DNA of 64,000 bases from Sulfitobacter alexandrii (GTDB lineage Bacteria; Pseudomonadota; Alphaproteobacteria; Rhodobacterales; Rhodobacteraceae): positions 2,728,001 to 2,792,000 of the forward strand of contig NZ_CP018076.1 of NCBI RefSeq assembly GCF_001886735.1, in the 5' to 3' direction. This document shows, piece after piece, positions 35,299 through 42,777 of the stretch. The translations under genes and the position numbers were made by a program. The notes beneath the pieces are model-generated. The model was not told where the DNA came from. It worked only from the letters and a program-made list of their open reading frames with translations, and made no database searches. Positions within the stretch are counted from its first letter, which is position 1; every line of letters starts with the position of its first letter.

Positions 35299-36420
35299 AT
35301 GGACGTGATGCCGAAATGGGCCGAGGTGGTCCTTGTCCCCCTGATCTCGCTTTTTCTGGCCGCTGTCATCTCGGCGCTGGTGATCCTCGCGATCGGGGAA
35401 GACCCGGTGGCCGCGACCAAGCTGATGGTCGAAGGCGCTGTGGGATCGGTGCGCGGCTGGGGGTACACGCTCTACTACGCGACGAACTTCATCTTTACCG
35501 GGCTCGCCGTGGCCGTCGCCTTTCACGCCCGGCTCTTCAACATCGGCGGCGAGGGACAGGCGATGCTGGGCGGGCTGGGTGTTGCGCTGGCGCTCCTGTT
35601 CATCCCCTGGCCGCACTGGACCCTGGGGCTGGTGGCCGCATCGCTGGGTGCCGCGATCTTCGGCGCCGCATGGGCGTTCATCCCCGCGTATCTGCAGGCC
35701 AAACGCGGCAGCCATATCGTGATCACCACGATCATGTTCAACTTCATCGCCTCCGCCCTGCTGATCTACTTGCTGAACGAATTCCTCAAGCCCGTGGGCC
35801 AGGCGGACCCGTCGAGCGCGCGGTTCGCCCCGCACCTCGACCTGCCGACCCTGAACTCCGTGCTGGGCAGCATGGGCTTCCGCGCGTCGAAGGACGACAG
35901 CGTCAACGTCACCTTCCTGATCGCGCTGGCCAGCGCCTTTGCCGTCTGGGTGCTGATGTGGCGCACCCGGCTGGGCTACGAGATCCGGGCCTTCGGCCAT
36001 TCGGAATCGGCCGCGAAATATGCCGGGATCAACCCGGTCCGCATCACCGTCATCACCATGCTGATCTCGGGCGGTCTGGCCGGCCTGATGGGGGTCAACA
36101 CCGTGATGGGAGAGGCGGAGAAACTTCTGCTGAACTCGACCGAGGGCGCGGGATTCATCGGCATCGCCGTGGCGCTCATGGGGCGCAGCCATCCGCTGGG
36201 CGTGGTCATCGCCGCGATCCTGTTCGGCTTTCTGTACCAGGGCGGCGCCGAGCTGGCGCTCTGGACGACGATCCCGCGGGAACTGATCGTGGTGATCCAG
36301 GCGCTGGTGATCCTGTTCACCGGGGCGCTGGACAACATGGTGCGGATGCCGCTGGAACGGCTGTTCCTGGCGCGCCGCCTGCGCCGCGCGCCCGGCCCCG
36401 ATCGCAAACCGGCGGAGTGA
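35299..36420 (+). CDS. ABC importer permease 1 (BPD_transp_2)
   Basis: A 373-residue membrane protein with about ten helices, starting one base after the ATPase stop codon. FHARLFNIGGEGQAMLGGLGVALALLF near residue 78 and the EAA-like loop IRAFGHSESAAKYAGINPVRITVITMLISGGLAGLMG near 230 are diagnostic of the BPD_transp_2 permeases in BMP systems. Confidence 0.93.
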   Translation: MDVMPKWAEVVLVPLISLFLAAVISALVILAIGEDPVAATKLMVEGAVGSVRGWGYTLYYATNFIFTGLAVAVAFHARLFNIGGEGQAMLGGLGVALALLFIPWPHWTLGLVAASLGAAIFGAAWAFIPAYLQAKRGSHIVITTIMFNFIASALLIYLLNEFLKPVGQADPSSARFAPHLDLPTLNSVLGSMGFRASKDDSVNVTFLIALASAFAVWVLMWRTRLGYEIRAFGHSESAAKYAGINPVRITVITMLISGGLAGLMGVNTVMGEAEKLLLNSTEGAGFIGIAVALMGRSHPLGVVIAAILFGFLYQGGAELALWTTIPRELIVVIQALVILFTGALDNMVRMPLERLFLARRLRRAPGPDRKPAE

Positions 36421-36428
36421 GCGGACCC

Positions 36429-37397
36429 ATGGATTACATCACCCTCATCCAGCTGCTCGATTCCACCGTGCGTTTCGCCACGCCACTGCTGCTGGCCTGC
36501 CTTGCCGGGCTGTTTTCGGAACGCGCCGGGATTTTCGACATCGGGCTGGAAGGCAAGATGCTGGCCGCCGCCTTCTTCACTGCCGCCGTCGCCTTCCTGA
36601 CCGGATCGGCATGGGTGGGTCTGCTGGGAGGCATCGCGGCATCGCTGGTGCTGGCGGCGATCCACGGCGTCGCCTCGATCACCTTTCGGGGCAACCAGCT
36701 GATCTCGGGCGTGGCGATCAACCTGCTGGCTGCCGGGATGACCGTGCTGGTCGCGCAGGACTGGTTCCGCCAGGGCGGGCGCACACCGGGCCTGACCGGA
36801 GATGCGCGGTTCGAGGGCATCACCCTGCCCGGCGCCGCCGCCGTGGCGGATGTGCCGGTGATCGGCCCGCTTTATGCCGAGCTGATCTCGGGGCATTCGA
36901 TCCTTGTCTACATCGCCTTTCTGGCCGTGCCCCTGACGTGGTGGGTGCTGTTCCGGACCCGCTTCGGCCTGCGCCTGCGGGCCGTTGGCGAAAACCCCGC
37001 CGCCGTGGACACCGCCGGGGTTTCCGTGGTGGGGCTGCGTTATGCCGCGGTGCTGATCGCGGGCGTGCTCTGCGGCCTCGCGGGGGCCTACCTGAGCACC
37101 GCCCTGCAGGCCGGTTTCGTCAAGGACATGTCGGCGGGCCGCGGCTTCATCGCGCTGGCCGCGCTCATCTTTGCCAAGTGGCGCCCGTGGTACGCGCTTT
37201 GGGCGACGCTGCTTTTCGGGCTTTTCGGGGCGCTGGAAACGCGTCCGGACGTGATCGAAGCAGTGATCGGGCTGAAGGTGCCCGGCCCGCTTCTGGGCGG
37301 CCTGCCCTACGTGATGACGGTGATCATCCTCGCCGGATTCGTGGGCAAGGCGATCCCGCCCCGCGCCGGGGGCGCGCCCTACGTCAAGGAACGCTGA
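36429..37397 (+). CDS. ABC importer permease 2 (BPD_transp_2)
   Basis: A 322-residue membrane protein. AGLFSERAGIFDIGLEGKMLAAAFF near residue 26 and the cytoplasmic coupling loop LRLRAVGENPAAVDTAGVSVVGLRYAAVLIAG near 185 mark it as the partner of permease 1. The four genes from 32672 form a complete nucleoside-type importer with no gaps above 8 bp after the binding protein. Confidence 0.93.
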   Translation: MDYITLIQLLDSTVRFATPLLLACLAGLFSERAGIFDIGLEGKMLAAAFFTAAVAFLTGSAWVGLLGGIAASLVLAAIHGVASITFRGNQLISGVAINLLAAGMTVLVAQDWFRQGGRTPGLTGDARFEGITLPGAAAVADVPVIGPLYAELISGHSILVYIAFLAVPLTWWVLFRTRFGLRLRAVGENPAAVDTAGVSVVGLRYAAVLIAGVLCGLAGAYLSTALQAGFVKDMSAGRGFIALAALIFAKWRPWYALWATLLFGLFGALETRPDVIEAVIGLKVPGPLLGGLPYVMTVIILAGFVGKAIPPRAGGAPYVKER

Positions 37398-37408
37398 AAA
37401 CGCCTGTG

Positions 37409-37450
37409 CCCCCGCGTGCAGGCGCGGGGGGCGTTACCCATGGGTAACGC
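37409..37450. promoter_or_regulatory. GC hairpin followed by a perfect 20-bp palindrome
   Basis: CCCCCGCG-N6-CGCGGGGG (37409-37430) lies 12 bp after the permease stop and may end the ABC operon, though no T-run follows. It is directly followed by the perfect palindrome GCGTTACCCATGGGTAACGC (37431-37450). The AT-rich stretch 37455-37480 and the remainder up to the TSUP gene show no other feature. Confidence 0.5.
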
Positions 37451-37685
37451 AACGTATTGTTAATCAAAGATAATAATTCGATCTGCGGGCGGGCGTTGCG
37501 CAGCCGGGCGCTGACAGGGGCCTTCGCTGGGTGAACACGGGCGGCCCATCGGGACGCCTCGGCAGGGTGGCGCAGATCGCGGCGGTCGGTGCCCTGCCGC
37601 ACATATGGCCAGTTCATCGCAATTCATCGGTCCTCATTGCTGCACAGCAGCGGGCGCAGTTGATTTCGCGCCGGGACCTGCGCTA

Positions 37686-38609
37686 ATGGAGCCCATGCAA
37701 ATCTACCTGCCCATCGCCGAAGTCTCGGTCAACGCCTTCCTCGTGCTCGGGCTTGGCGGGCTGGTCGGGATTCTGTCGGGCATGTTCGGCGTGGGCGGCG
37801 GCTTTCTTCTGACGCCGCTCCTTTTCTTCATCGGCATTCCGCCCGCCGTCGCGGTCGCCACGGGCGCGACGCAGATCGTCGCCTCGTCCTTTTCGGGGGT
37901 GCTGGCGCATTTCAGGCGACGGACGGTCGATCTGCGCATGGGCACGGTGCTGCTGATCGGGGGCCTTGTCGGCGCGGCCTTCGGTATCCTTCTGTTCAAT
38001 TACCTCAGATCGCTGGGCCAGGTGGACCTGCTCGTCCGGCTGTTCTACGTCGTCTTTCTGGGCATCATTGGGGCGCTGATGTTCGTGGAATCGCTGCGCG
38101 CCATCCGCAGCGTCAAATCCGGCAAGCCGCCGGCGCGAAAGAAGCACAGCCGCGTGCACGGTCTGCCGTTCAAGATGCGCTTTCGCGTCTCGGGCCTTTA
38201 TATCTCGGTCATTCCGCCCCTGATGGTGGGTGTGCTGGTCGGTGTCCTCGCCGCGATCATGGGGGTCGGCGGCGGCTTCATCATGGTGCCCGCGATGATC
38301 TACCTTCTGGGGATGCCGACCAAGGTGGTGATCGGCACCTCGCTGTTCCAGATCATCTTCGTCACCGCCTTTACCACCATGCTGCACGCCACCACGAACT
38401 ATACCGTGGACGTGGTTCTGGCCGTGCTGCTGCTGATCGGCGGCGTGCTGGGTGCGCAGCTGGGCACCCGGATCGGGGTCAAGATGAAGGCCGAGCAGTT
38501 GCGCATCCTGCTGGCGCTGCTGGTGCTGGGCGTGTGCGGCAAACTGGGGCTCGACCTCTTGCTGGAGCCTGCCGAGCTTTATTCCATCGGACCGGTGGGG
38601 GCGGTATGA
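37686..38609 (+). CDS. TSUP (TauE/SafE) family membrane transporter
   Basis: A 307-residue protein with about eight membrane helices and two TSUP repeats: GLGGLVGILSGMFGVGGGFLLTPLLFFIGIP near residue 22 and VGVLAAIMGVGGGFIMVPAMIYLLGMPTKVVIGTSLFQ near 187. The G-x-G-G-G-F motifs line the transport path. A sulfur-compound or anion exporter is likely. The start may be 37686 or 37695 (MQIYLP). It overlaps the following TIGR02186 gene by ATGA. Confidence 0.88.
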   Translation: MEPMQIYLPIAEVSVNAFLVLGLGGLVGILSGMFGVGGGFLLTPLLFFIGIPPAVAVATGATQIVASSFSGVLAHFRRRTVDLRMGTVLLIGGLVGAAFGILLFNYLRSLGQVDLLVRLFYVVFLGIIGALMFVESLRAIRSVKSGKPPARKKHSRVHGLPFKMRFRVSGLYISVIPPLMVGVLVGVLAAIMGVGGGFIMVPAMIYLLGMPTKVVIGTSLFQIIFVTAFTTMLHATTNYTVDVVLAVLLLIGGVLGAQLGTRIGVKMKAEQLRILLALLVLGVCGKLGLDLLLEPAELYSIGPVGAV

Positions 38610-39373
38610 CGCGCCTGTTCCATGCCCTCGCCGCCCTGATCCTGCTGGCCGCGCACCCCGCGCGGGCGGAGGAGATCGTGCTGGGCCTCAGCCAGGCCGA
38701 AGTGTCCATCTCCACCAATTTCGACGGCTCCGAAATTCTGGTCTATGGCGCGGTGAAGCGGGACGCCCCCCCGCCCGAAGGCGGCAAGCTGGGCGTGATC
38801 GTCACCGTATCGGGGCCGTCCAAACCGGTTCTGGTGCGGCGCAAGGAGCGGCGTTTCGGCATCTGGATCAACACCGACGCGGTCGAGGTGGATCGTGCGC
38901 CCAGCTACTACGCCGTCGTGACCTCGGCCCCGCTGAACGAAGTGCTGACACGGGTGGAGGACCTGCGGCACAAGATCTCCATCCCCCGGGCGATCCGGTC
39001 CGTGGGGGCCCCGATGAACATCGCCAATGCCGCCCTGTTCACCGAGGCGCTGATCCGCATCCGCACCCGGACGGACCAGTACCAGGTCATCGAGGAAGGC
39101 GTAAAACTGGACGAGGACACGCTGTTCCGCGCGGCGGTGCGCCTGCCTGCCGCCCTCACCGAGGGCGACTATGCCACGCGCATCTTCCTGACACGCGGCG
39201 GAGAGGTCGTGGCAAAGTACGACACCGTCATCGACGTGCGCAAGGTCGGGCTGGAGCGCTGGCTGTTCAACCTGTCGCGCGAGAACGCCTTTCTCTACGG
39301 TGTGATGTCGCTGATCATCGCCATCGGCGCGGGCTGGGGCGCCTCGGCCATCTTCACCGCGCTGCGCCGCTAG
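38606..39373 (+). CDS. TIGR02186 family protein, partner of the TSUP transporter
   Basis: A 255-residue exported protein with a signal peptide (residues 1-21, cleavage after ARA). The beta-rich body starts EEIVLGLSQAEVSISTNFDGSEILVYGAVKR and contains RRFGIWINTDAVEVDRAPSYYAVVTSAPL. A C-terminal membrane helix (ENAFLYGVMSLIIAIGAGWGASAIF) anchors it. This alphaproteobacterial family is habitually found next to a TSUP transporter, as here with a 4-bp overlap. Function unknown. Confidence 0.88.
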   Translation: MTRLFHALAALILLAAHPARAEEIVLGLSQAEVSISTNFDGSEILVYGAVKRDAPPPEGGKLGVIVTVSGPSKPVLVRRKERRFGIWINTDAVEVDRAPSYYAVVTSAPLNEVLTRVEDLRHKISIPRAIRSVGAPMNIANAALFTEALIRIRTRTDQYQVIEEGVKLDEDTLFRAAVRLPAALTEGDYATRIFLTRGGEVVAKYDTVIDVRKVGLERWLFNLSRENAFLYGVMSLIIAIGAGWGASAIFTALRR

Positions 39374-40065
39374 CCCCGCCCGATAAAGGGCATCCGGGTC
39401 GCCATCACCGTCATGAACTGCACGTTGGCGTCCAGCGGCAGCCCTGCCATGTGCAGCACGGAGGCGGCCGCATGGGCGACATCCATCGTCTCCATCTGCG
39501 GCTCGCCCTTGCGGAGCATGGCGATCATGTCCGTTTCGGCGTTGCCGATGTCGATCTGGCCGCAGGCGATATTGTAGGGCCGCCCGTCCAGCGACAGGGA
39601 TCGGGTCAGGCCGGTGATGGCGTGTTTCGTGGTCGTGTAGCTGACCGAGCCGGGGCGCGGCACATGCGCGGCGAGCGACCCGTTGTTGATGATCCGTCCG
39701 CCGCCCTGCGCGCGCATCGCGCCGAAGGCGAGCCGGGCGGCGATGAACATGCCATGCAGGTTCACTCCCACCACCTGCTGCCAGTCCTCCAGCGGGATCT
39801 CGTCGATCGAGCCGGCCTGTCCGAAGATGCCTGCGTTGTTGAACAGGACGTCCAGCGGCCCGAACGCGTCGAAGGCGCGGGCCATGGCGGCGGGATCGGT
39901 CACGTCGGCCGGCAGGGGAACGGCGTTCGGATGGCGCGCGGCGATCTCCGCCAGCGCGTCGGCGCGCCGCGCGATCAGGCCCACCCGCCAGCCGTTTTCC
40001 GCGAACAGTTCGGCCGTGGCACGGCCGATGCCCGAACTGGCGCCGGTCACGATGATGCGCTTCAT
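39370..40065 (-). CDS. SDR-family oxidoreductase
   Basis: A 231-residue classical short-chain dehydrogenase. TGASSGIG (residues 7-14) is the coenzyme loop, NNAG follows near residue 84, and the catalytic set is Asn-Ser-Tyr-Lys with NGSLAAHVPRPGSVSYTTTKHAITGL. A basic residue after strand 2 (ARR) suggests NADPH. The substrate is open. It overlaps the upstream helicase gene by 4 bp (ATGA) and the convergent TIGR02186 gene by 4 bp. Confidence 0.9.
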   Translation of the reverse strand: MKRIIVTGASSGIGRATAELFAENGWRVGLIARRADALAEIAARHPNAVPLPADVTDPAAMARAFDAFGPLDVLFNNAGIFGQAGSIDEIPLEDWQQVVGVNLHGMFIAARLAFGAMRAQGGGRIINNGSLAAHVPRPGSVSYTTTKHAITGLTRSLSLDGRPYNIACGQIDIGNAETDMIAMLRKGEPQMETMDVAHAAASVLHMAGLPLDANVQFMTVMATRMPFIGRG

Positions 40066-41603
40066 GCGGGATCCTCCGTCGTCGCCGCAAGCGAGAGCGG
40101 CGCGACGGGCTGGCTGCGCAGATCGTCCACGACCAGCGGCCCGCCCGGCTTGGACAGGCGGTTGCGGACCACCCAGATCAGGCGTTCCTGCGCGCGGGTG
40201 ATCGCCACGTAGGCCAGCCGTTTCCACAGCGGTTGTCCCGCCTCCATCCGGCCCATGCGCGCGGCGGCGTAGAGGTCGGGCGCAAAGACCTGCACCGTTT
40301 CCCACTGCGACCCCTGCGCCTTGTGGATCGTCACCGCCGCCCCGTGCAGAAAGGTCGCCCCCATGCGCGCGGCAAAGGGGATGAACGGTTCCTCCTCGTC
40401 CGGTTTCTCGATCTTGACGATGCTGGCGGCACTCACCTGCGGATCCTCGGCGCCCATCACGTGCAAACGGCTGAAACCGGGCTTGCGGCCTTCGCCGAGG
40501 TAGATCACCTGCGCCCCCTTGATCAGGCCCCGCGCCTCGAGATCAAGTCGTTTCTTGCGGTGCTTCAGGGGCAGCTCCAGCCCGTCGCAGATCAGCGGCT
40601 CCCCCTCGAGCAGCGCGTCGTCGGGGGCGCCGTGCACCTGCCGGAAGGCATTGATGAGGCGGATGCGCGTGGCGTTGCGCCAGACCAGCACGGGGCTGCG
40701 CGCCATCAGGTCCACCTCCACCCGCTGGCCCCAGACGACACGGTCGTCGCGGCGGGCGGTTTCCTCCACCAGCCGCTCGAACTGTTCGAAGCCCATGTCG
40801 GGGTCGGCCAGCGCATGGGCGAGGTCGAGGATCGGGTTGTCCGCGTCCTGCCGGAAGATGCGGTTCAGGTTCATCACCCGCTTCTCGGGCAGCCGTTCGA
40901 AGACCATGGTGCCGGACTGGTTCACCGGGGCAAGCTGCGCCGGATCGCCGAAGAGCAGAAGCGTCGGGAAAATCTCCTTGAGATCCTCGAACTGCTTGTC
41001 GTCCAGCATCGAGGCCTCGTCGACGAAACCGATGTCCAGCGGCTCTTCCCGCCGTTTCCACCCGGTGATGAAATCCGATCCCCGCAAACCGGCGGCCGCG
41101 AGCGCACCCGGGATCGACTTGTTGTTCGCGTAGAACGCCGCCGCGCGGTCCAGCGCCAGTTCGGTCAGCCCTTCCACGTCCACGGGCCGGTCGCCGTTGC
41201 CCGCCAGCCATTCCGCGATCCGCTCGTACTCGGGGTCGTAGACCGGGGTGTAGAGGATCCGGTGGATCGTCGTTGCGGGCACCCCGCGCAGGCGCAGCAC
41301 GCTTGCGGCCTTGTTGGTGGGCGCGAGGATTGCCAGCGTGCGCTTGTCGCGGCGCTTGCGGCTTTCGTAGTCGCCCGACACGACCTCGACTCCGGCAGCC
41401 TCGAGCGCCTTGTAGAGCTCGGCGAGCAGAAGCGTCTTTCCCGATCCCGCCTTGCCGGTGACCGCCATCACGCGGTCGGCCCCGCCCGGCGGGGGCATCA
41501 GCAGGCTGTCGGCCAGATCGATCCCTGCCCCACGCAGCATCTCGGCCACGCCGTCGTAGGCGGTGGCCTGATCGTCAGAGTAGATAAGGGCGGTCTGGGT
41601 CAT
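40062..41603 (-). CDS. SF1 ATP-dependent DNA helicase (RecD/UvrD-like)
   Basis: A 513-residue helicase. Walker A TGKAGSGKT is at residues 49-57, followed by motif Ia LAPTNKAASVLR, Walker B IGFVDEASMLDD, motif III LLLFGDPAQLAPV and motif IV LNRIFRQDADNP. Motif V/VI is GAAVTIHKAQGSQWETV and AYVAITRAQERLIW. No N-terminal RecD domain is present, so this is the compact RecD2-like/Pif1-like type. It probably acts in repair or replication restart. The start ATG is at 41603; the end overlaps the SDR gene. Confidence 0.9.
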   Translation of the reverse strand: MTQTALIYSDDQATAYDGVAEMLRGAGIDLADSLLMPPPGGADRVMAVTGKAGSGKTLLLAELYKALEAAGVEVVSGDYESRKRRDKRTLAILAPTNKAASVLRLRGVPATTIHRILYTPVYDPEYERIAEWLAGNGDRPVDVEGLTELALDRAAAFYANNKSIPGALAAAGLRGSDFITGWKRREEPLDIGFVDEASMLDDKQFEDLKEIFPTLLLFGDPAQLAPVNQSGTMVFERLPEKRVMNLNRIFRQDADNPILDLAHALADPDMGFEQFERLVEETARRDDRVVWGQRVEVDLMARSPVLVWRNATRIRLINAFRQVHGAPDDALLEGEPLICDGLELPLKHRKKRLDLEARGLIKGAQVIYLGEGRKPGFSRLHVMGAEDPQVSAASIVKIEKPDEEEPFIPFAARMGATFLHGAAVTIHKAQGSQWETVQVFAPDLYAAARMGRMEAGQPLWKRLAYVAITRAQERLIWVVRNRLSKPGGPLVVDDLRSQPVAPLSLAATTEDPA

Positions 41604-41697
41604 GGCCCGACATTAGGCGAGCGGGCCGGCGGGGGCCAGCCGGATCAGCCGGTTTGGAGTGAATCCCGCGCATGGCCGTGGGCGAATGCCCGGCGCC

Positions 41698-42417
41698 CTA
41701 GACCACGATCAGGCCCCGGCTGAGGGCGCGCGCCACGGCGTGCGTGGTGTTCAGCGCCCCCAGCTTGAACCGCGCGCTTTCGATGTAGACCCGCAGCGTG
41801 TGCTCCGAAATCTGCAGCTGCGCCGCGACCCGCGCGCGGCTGTGGCCCGCCGCCAGCAGCGTCATCGCATCAAGCTCCCGCGGCGACAGGGGCTGGATCG
41901 TTTCGGACAGGCGGGTGGGTTGCAGTTCGATCGCCTTGTCGTTCAGGAAGTACGCCATGAGGATCAGGGCGCGCCGATGATCGTCAATGAAGGCGGCCCA
42001 CTCCTTGTCCGGGGAAGTATGGTTGACCGTGAACAGCGCGAACTGCCCGTTCGGTCCGCGCAGCGGGATCGACAGACCCTGGTTGCCGATGCCGTATTCG
42101 ATCGCCTCGGCCATGAAGGCGCGGGAGGCCTTCGACGACCAGTCGAGCCGCTTCCAGTCGACCGGGTGGAAACGGTTGTAGCAGCCGATCACCACGGGAT
42201 CGATGCGCAGGTAATTCTGTTCGAGGTATCGTTCCTGCCAGGCCCGGGAATAGGTGCCGCAGGCGTATTGCTCTCCGGTGGAATCCACCCAGTGATAGAT
42301 CACGTGGTCGATGCCCATGAGATCGCGCAGCGCCTCTGTCGCGCTTTGCAGCCCGTCAAGGGTGTCAGCGCACTCCAGTGCCTCCAGAATGGAATCCATC
42401 TGTCTCGTCTTGACCAT
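41698..42417 (-). CDS. LuxR-type acyl-homoserine-lactone regulator without adjacent luxI
   Basis: A 239-residue regulator. The N-terminal autoinducer domain has the six key residues: W-x3-Y-x8-DP in SRAWQERYLEQNYLRIDP, then W in HPVDW and G in NQGLSIPL, matching W57, Y61, D70, P71, W85 and G113 of TraR. The C-terminal LuxR HTH (LSPRELDAMTLLAAGHSRARVAAQLQISEHTLRVYIESARFKLGALNTTHAV) is complete. AGGAAAGG precedes the ATG at 42417. The start overlaps the upstream 68-residue gene by 53 bp. In several roseobacters a luxR-luxI pair lies beside ccr; here only the receptor gene is present. Confidence 0.9.
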   Translation of the reverse strand: MVKTRQMDSILEALECADTLDGLQSATEALRDLMGIDHVIYHWVDSTGEQYACGTYSRAWQERYLEQNYLRIDPVVIGCYNRFHPVDWKRLDWSSKASRAFMAEAIEYGIGNQGLSIPLRGPNGQFALFTVNHTSPDKEWAAFIDDHRRALILMAYFLNDKAIELQPTRLSETIQPLSPRELDAMTLLAAGHSRARVAAQLQISEHTLRVYIESARFKLGALNTTHAVARALSRGLIVV

Positions 42418-42571
42418 GCAGCCTTTCCTGCGCCCTCTCCTCCAGAGCGGAAATCTCGGCCAGGGCGAGGATCGCGGCATCGTCCAGCTGTTCCGCAAGG
42501 GCGGTCAGGTTGGAGGATGCTGCATACGCCTTGAGGTCGGCCAGAACGTCCAGAATCCAGTCACTTCGCAT
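42365..42571 (-). CDS. Small helical protein upstream of and overlapping the luxR gene
   Basis: A 68-residue protein, MRSDWILDVLADLKAYAASSNLTALAEQLDDAAILALAEIS, predicted two helices followed by a disordered tail. I recall similar small proteins directly upstream of roseobacter luxR genes. It lies just behind the double CtrA site and overlaps the regulator start by 53 bp in another frame, so translation is probably coupled. It is not related to LuxI synthases. Function unknown. Confidence 0.72.
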   Translation of the reverse strand: MRSDWILDVLADLKAYAASSNLTALAEQLDDAAILALAEISALEERAQERLHGQDETDGFHSGGTGVR

Positions 42572-42589
42572 GCACAGACTCGCTTTCGA

Positions 42590-42620
42590 ATGGTTAACAC
42601 ATCATTAACTCAACCTTAAC
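42590..42620. promoter_or_regulatory. Double CtrA-type binding site
   Basis: Three TTAA half-sites at 42594, 42605 and 42616 are separated by exactly seven bases each, giving two TTAA-N7-TTAA sites that share the middle half. On the minus strand the first half extends to TTAACCAT (42597-42590), the extended CtrA half-site. The site begins 19 bp before the small gene upstream of luxR. Confidence 0.75.
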
Positions 42621-42727
42621 ATGAGTGAAAAATTGCTGTGTATTCGCGTCTTTCTTCTCCCCCGAAATGGTGGGTGGCCGCGACGCCAAGTGCCTGTACG
42701 GCAACGATGTTACCTGCACACAGCAAA

Positions 42728-42759
42728 ACGCCCGCGAAATCGAAACGATTCGCGGGCGT
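42728..42759 (-). terminator. Rho-independent terminator of ccrA
   Basis: A perfect 11-pair stem (ACGCCCGCGAA with TTCGCGGGCGT) with a 10-base loop is followed on the minus strand by TTTTGCTG, 19 bp after the ccrA stop. It separates ccrA from the luxR unit. Confidence 0.85.
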
Positions 42760-42777
42760 CGTGGTCGGGGCTTAGGA

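Noticed and set aside
37460..37474. TTAA-N7-TAAT as a CtrA site before the TSUP gene
   Set aside because: The second half-site deviates and it lies more than 200 bp from the start codon.
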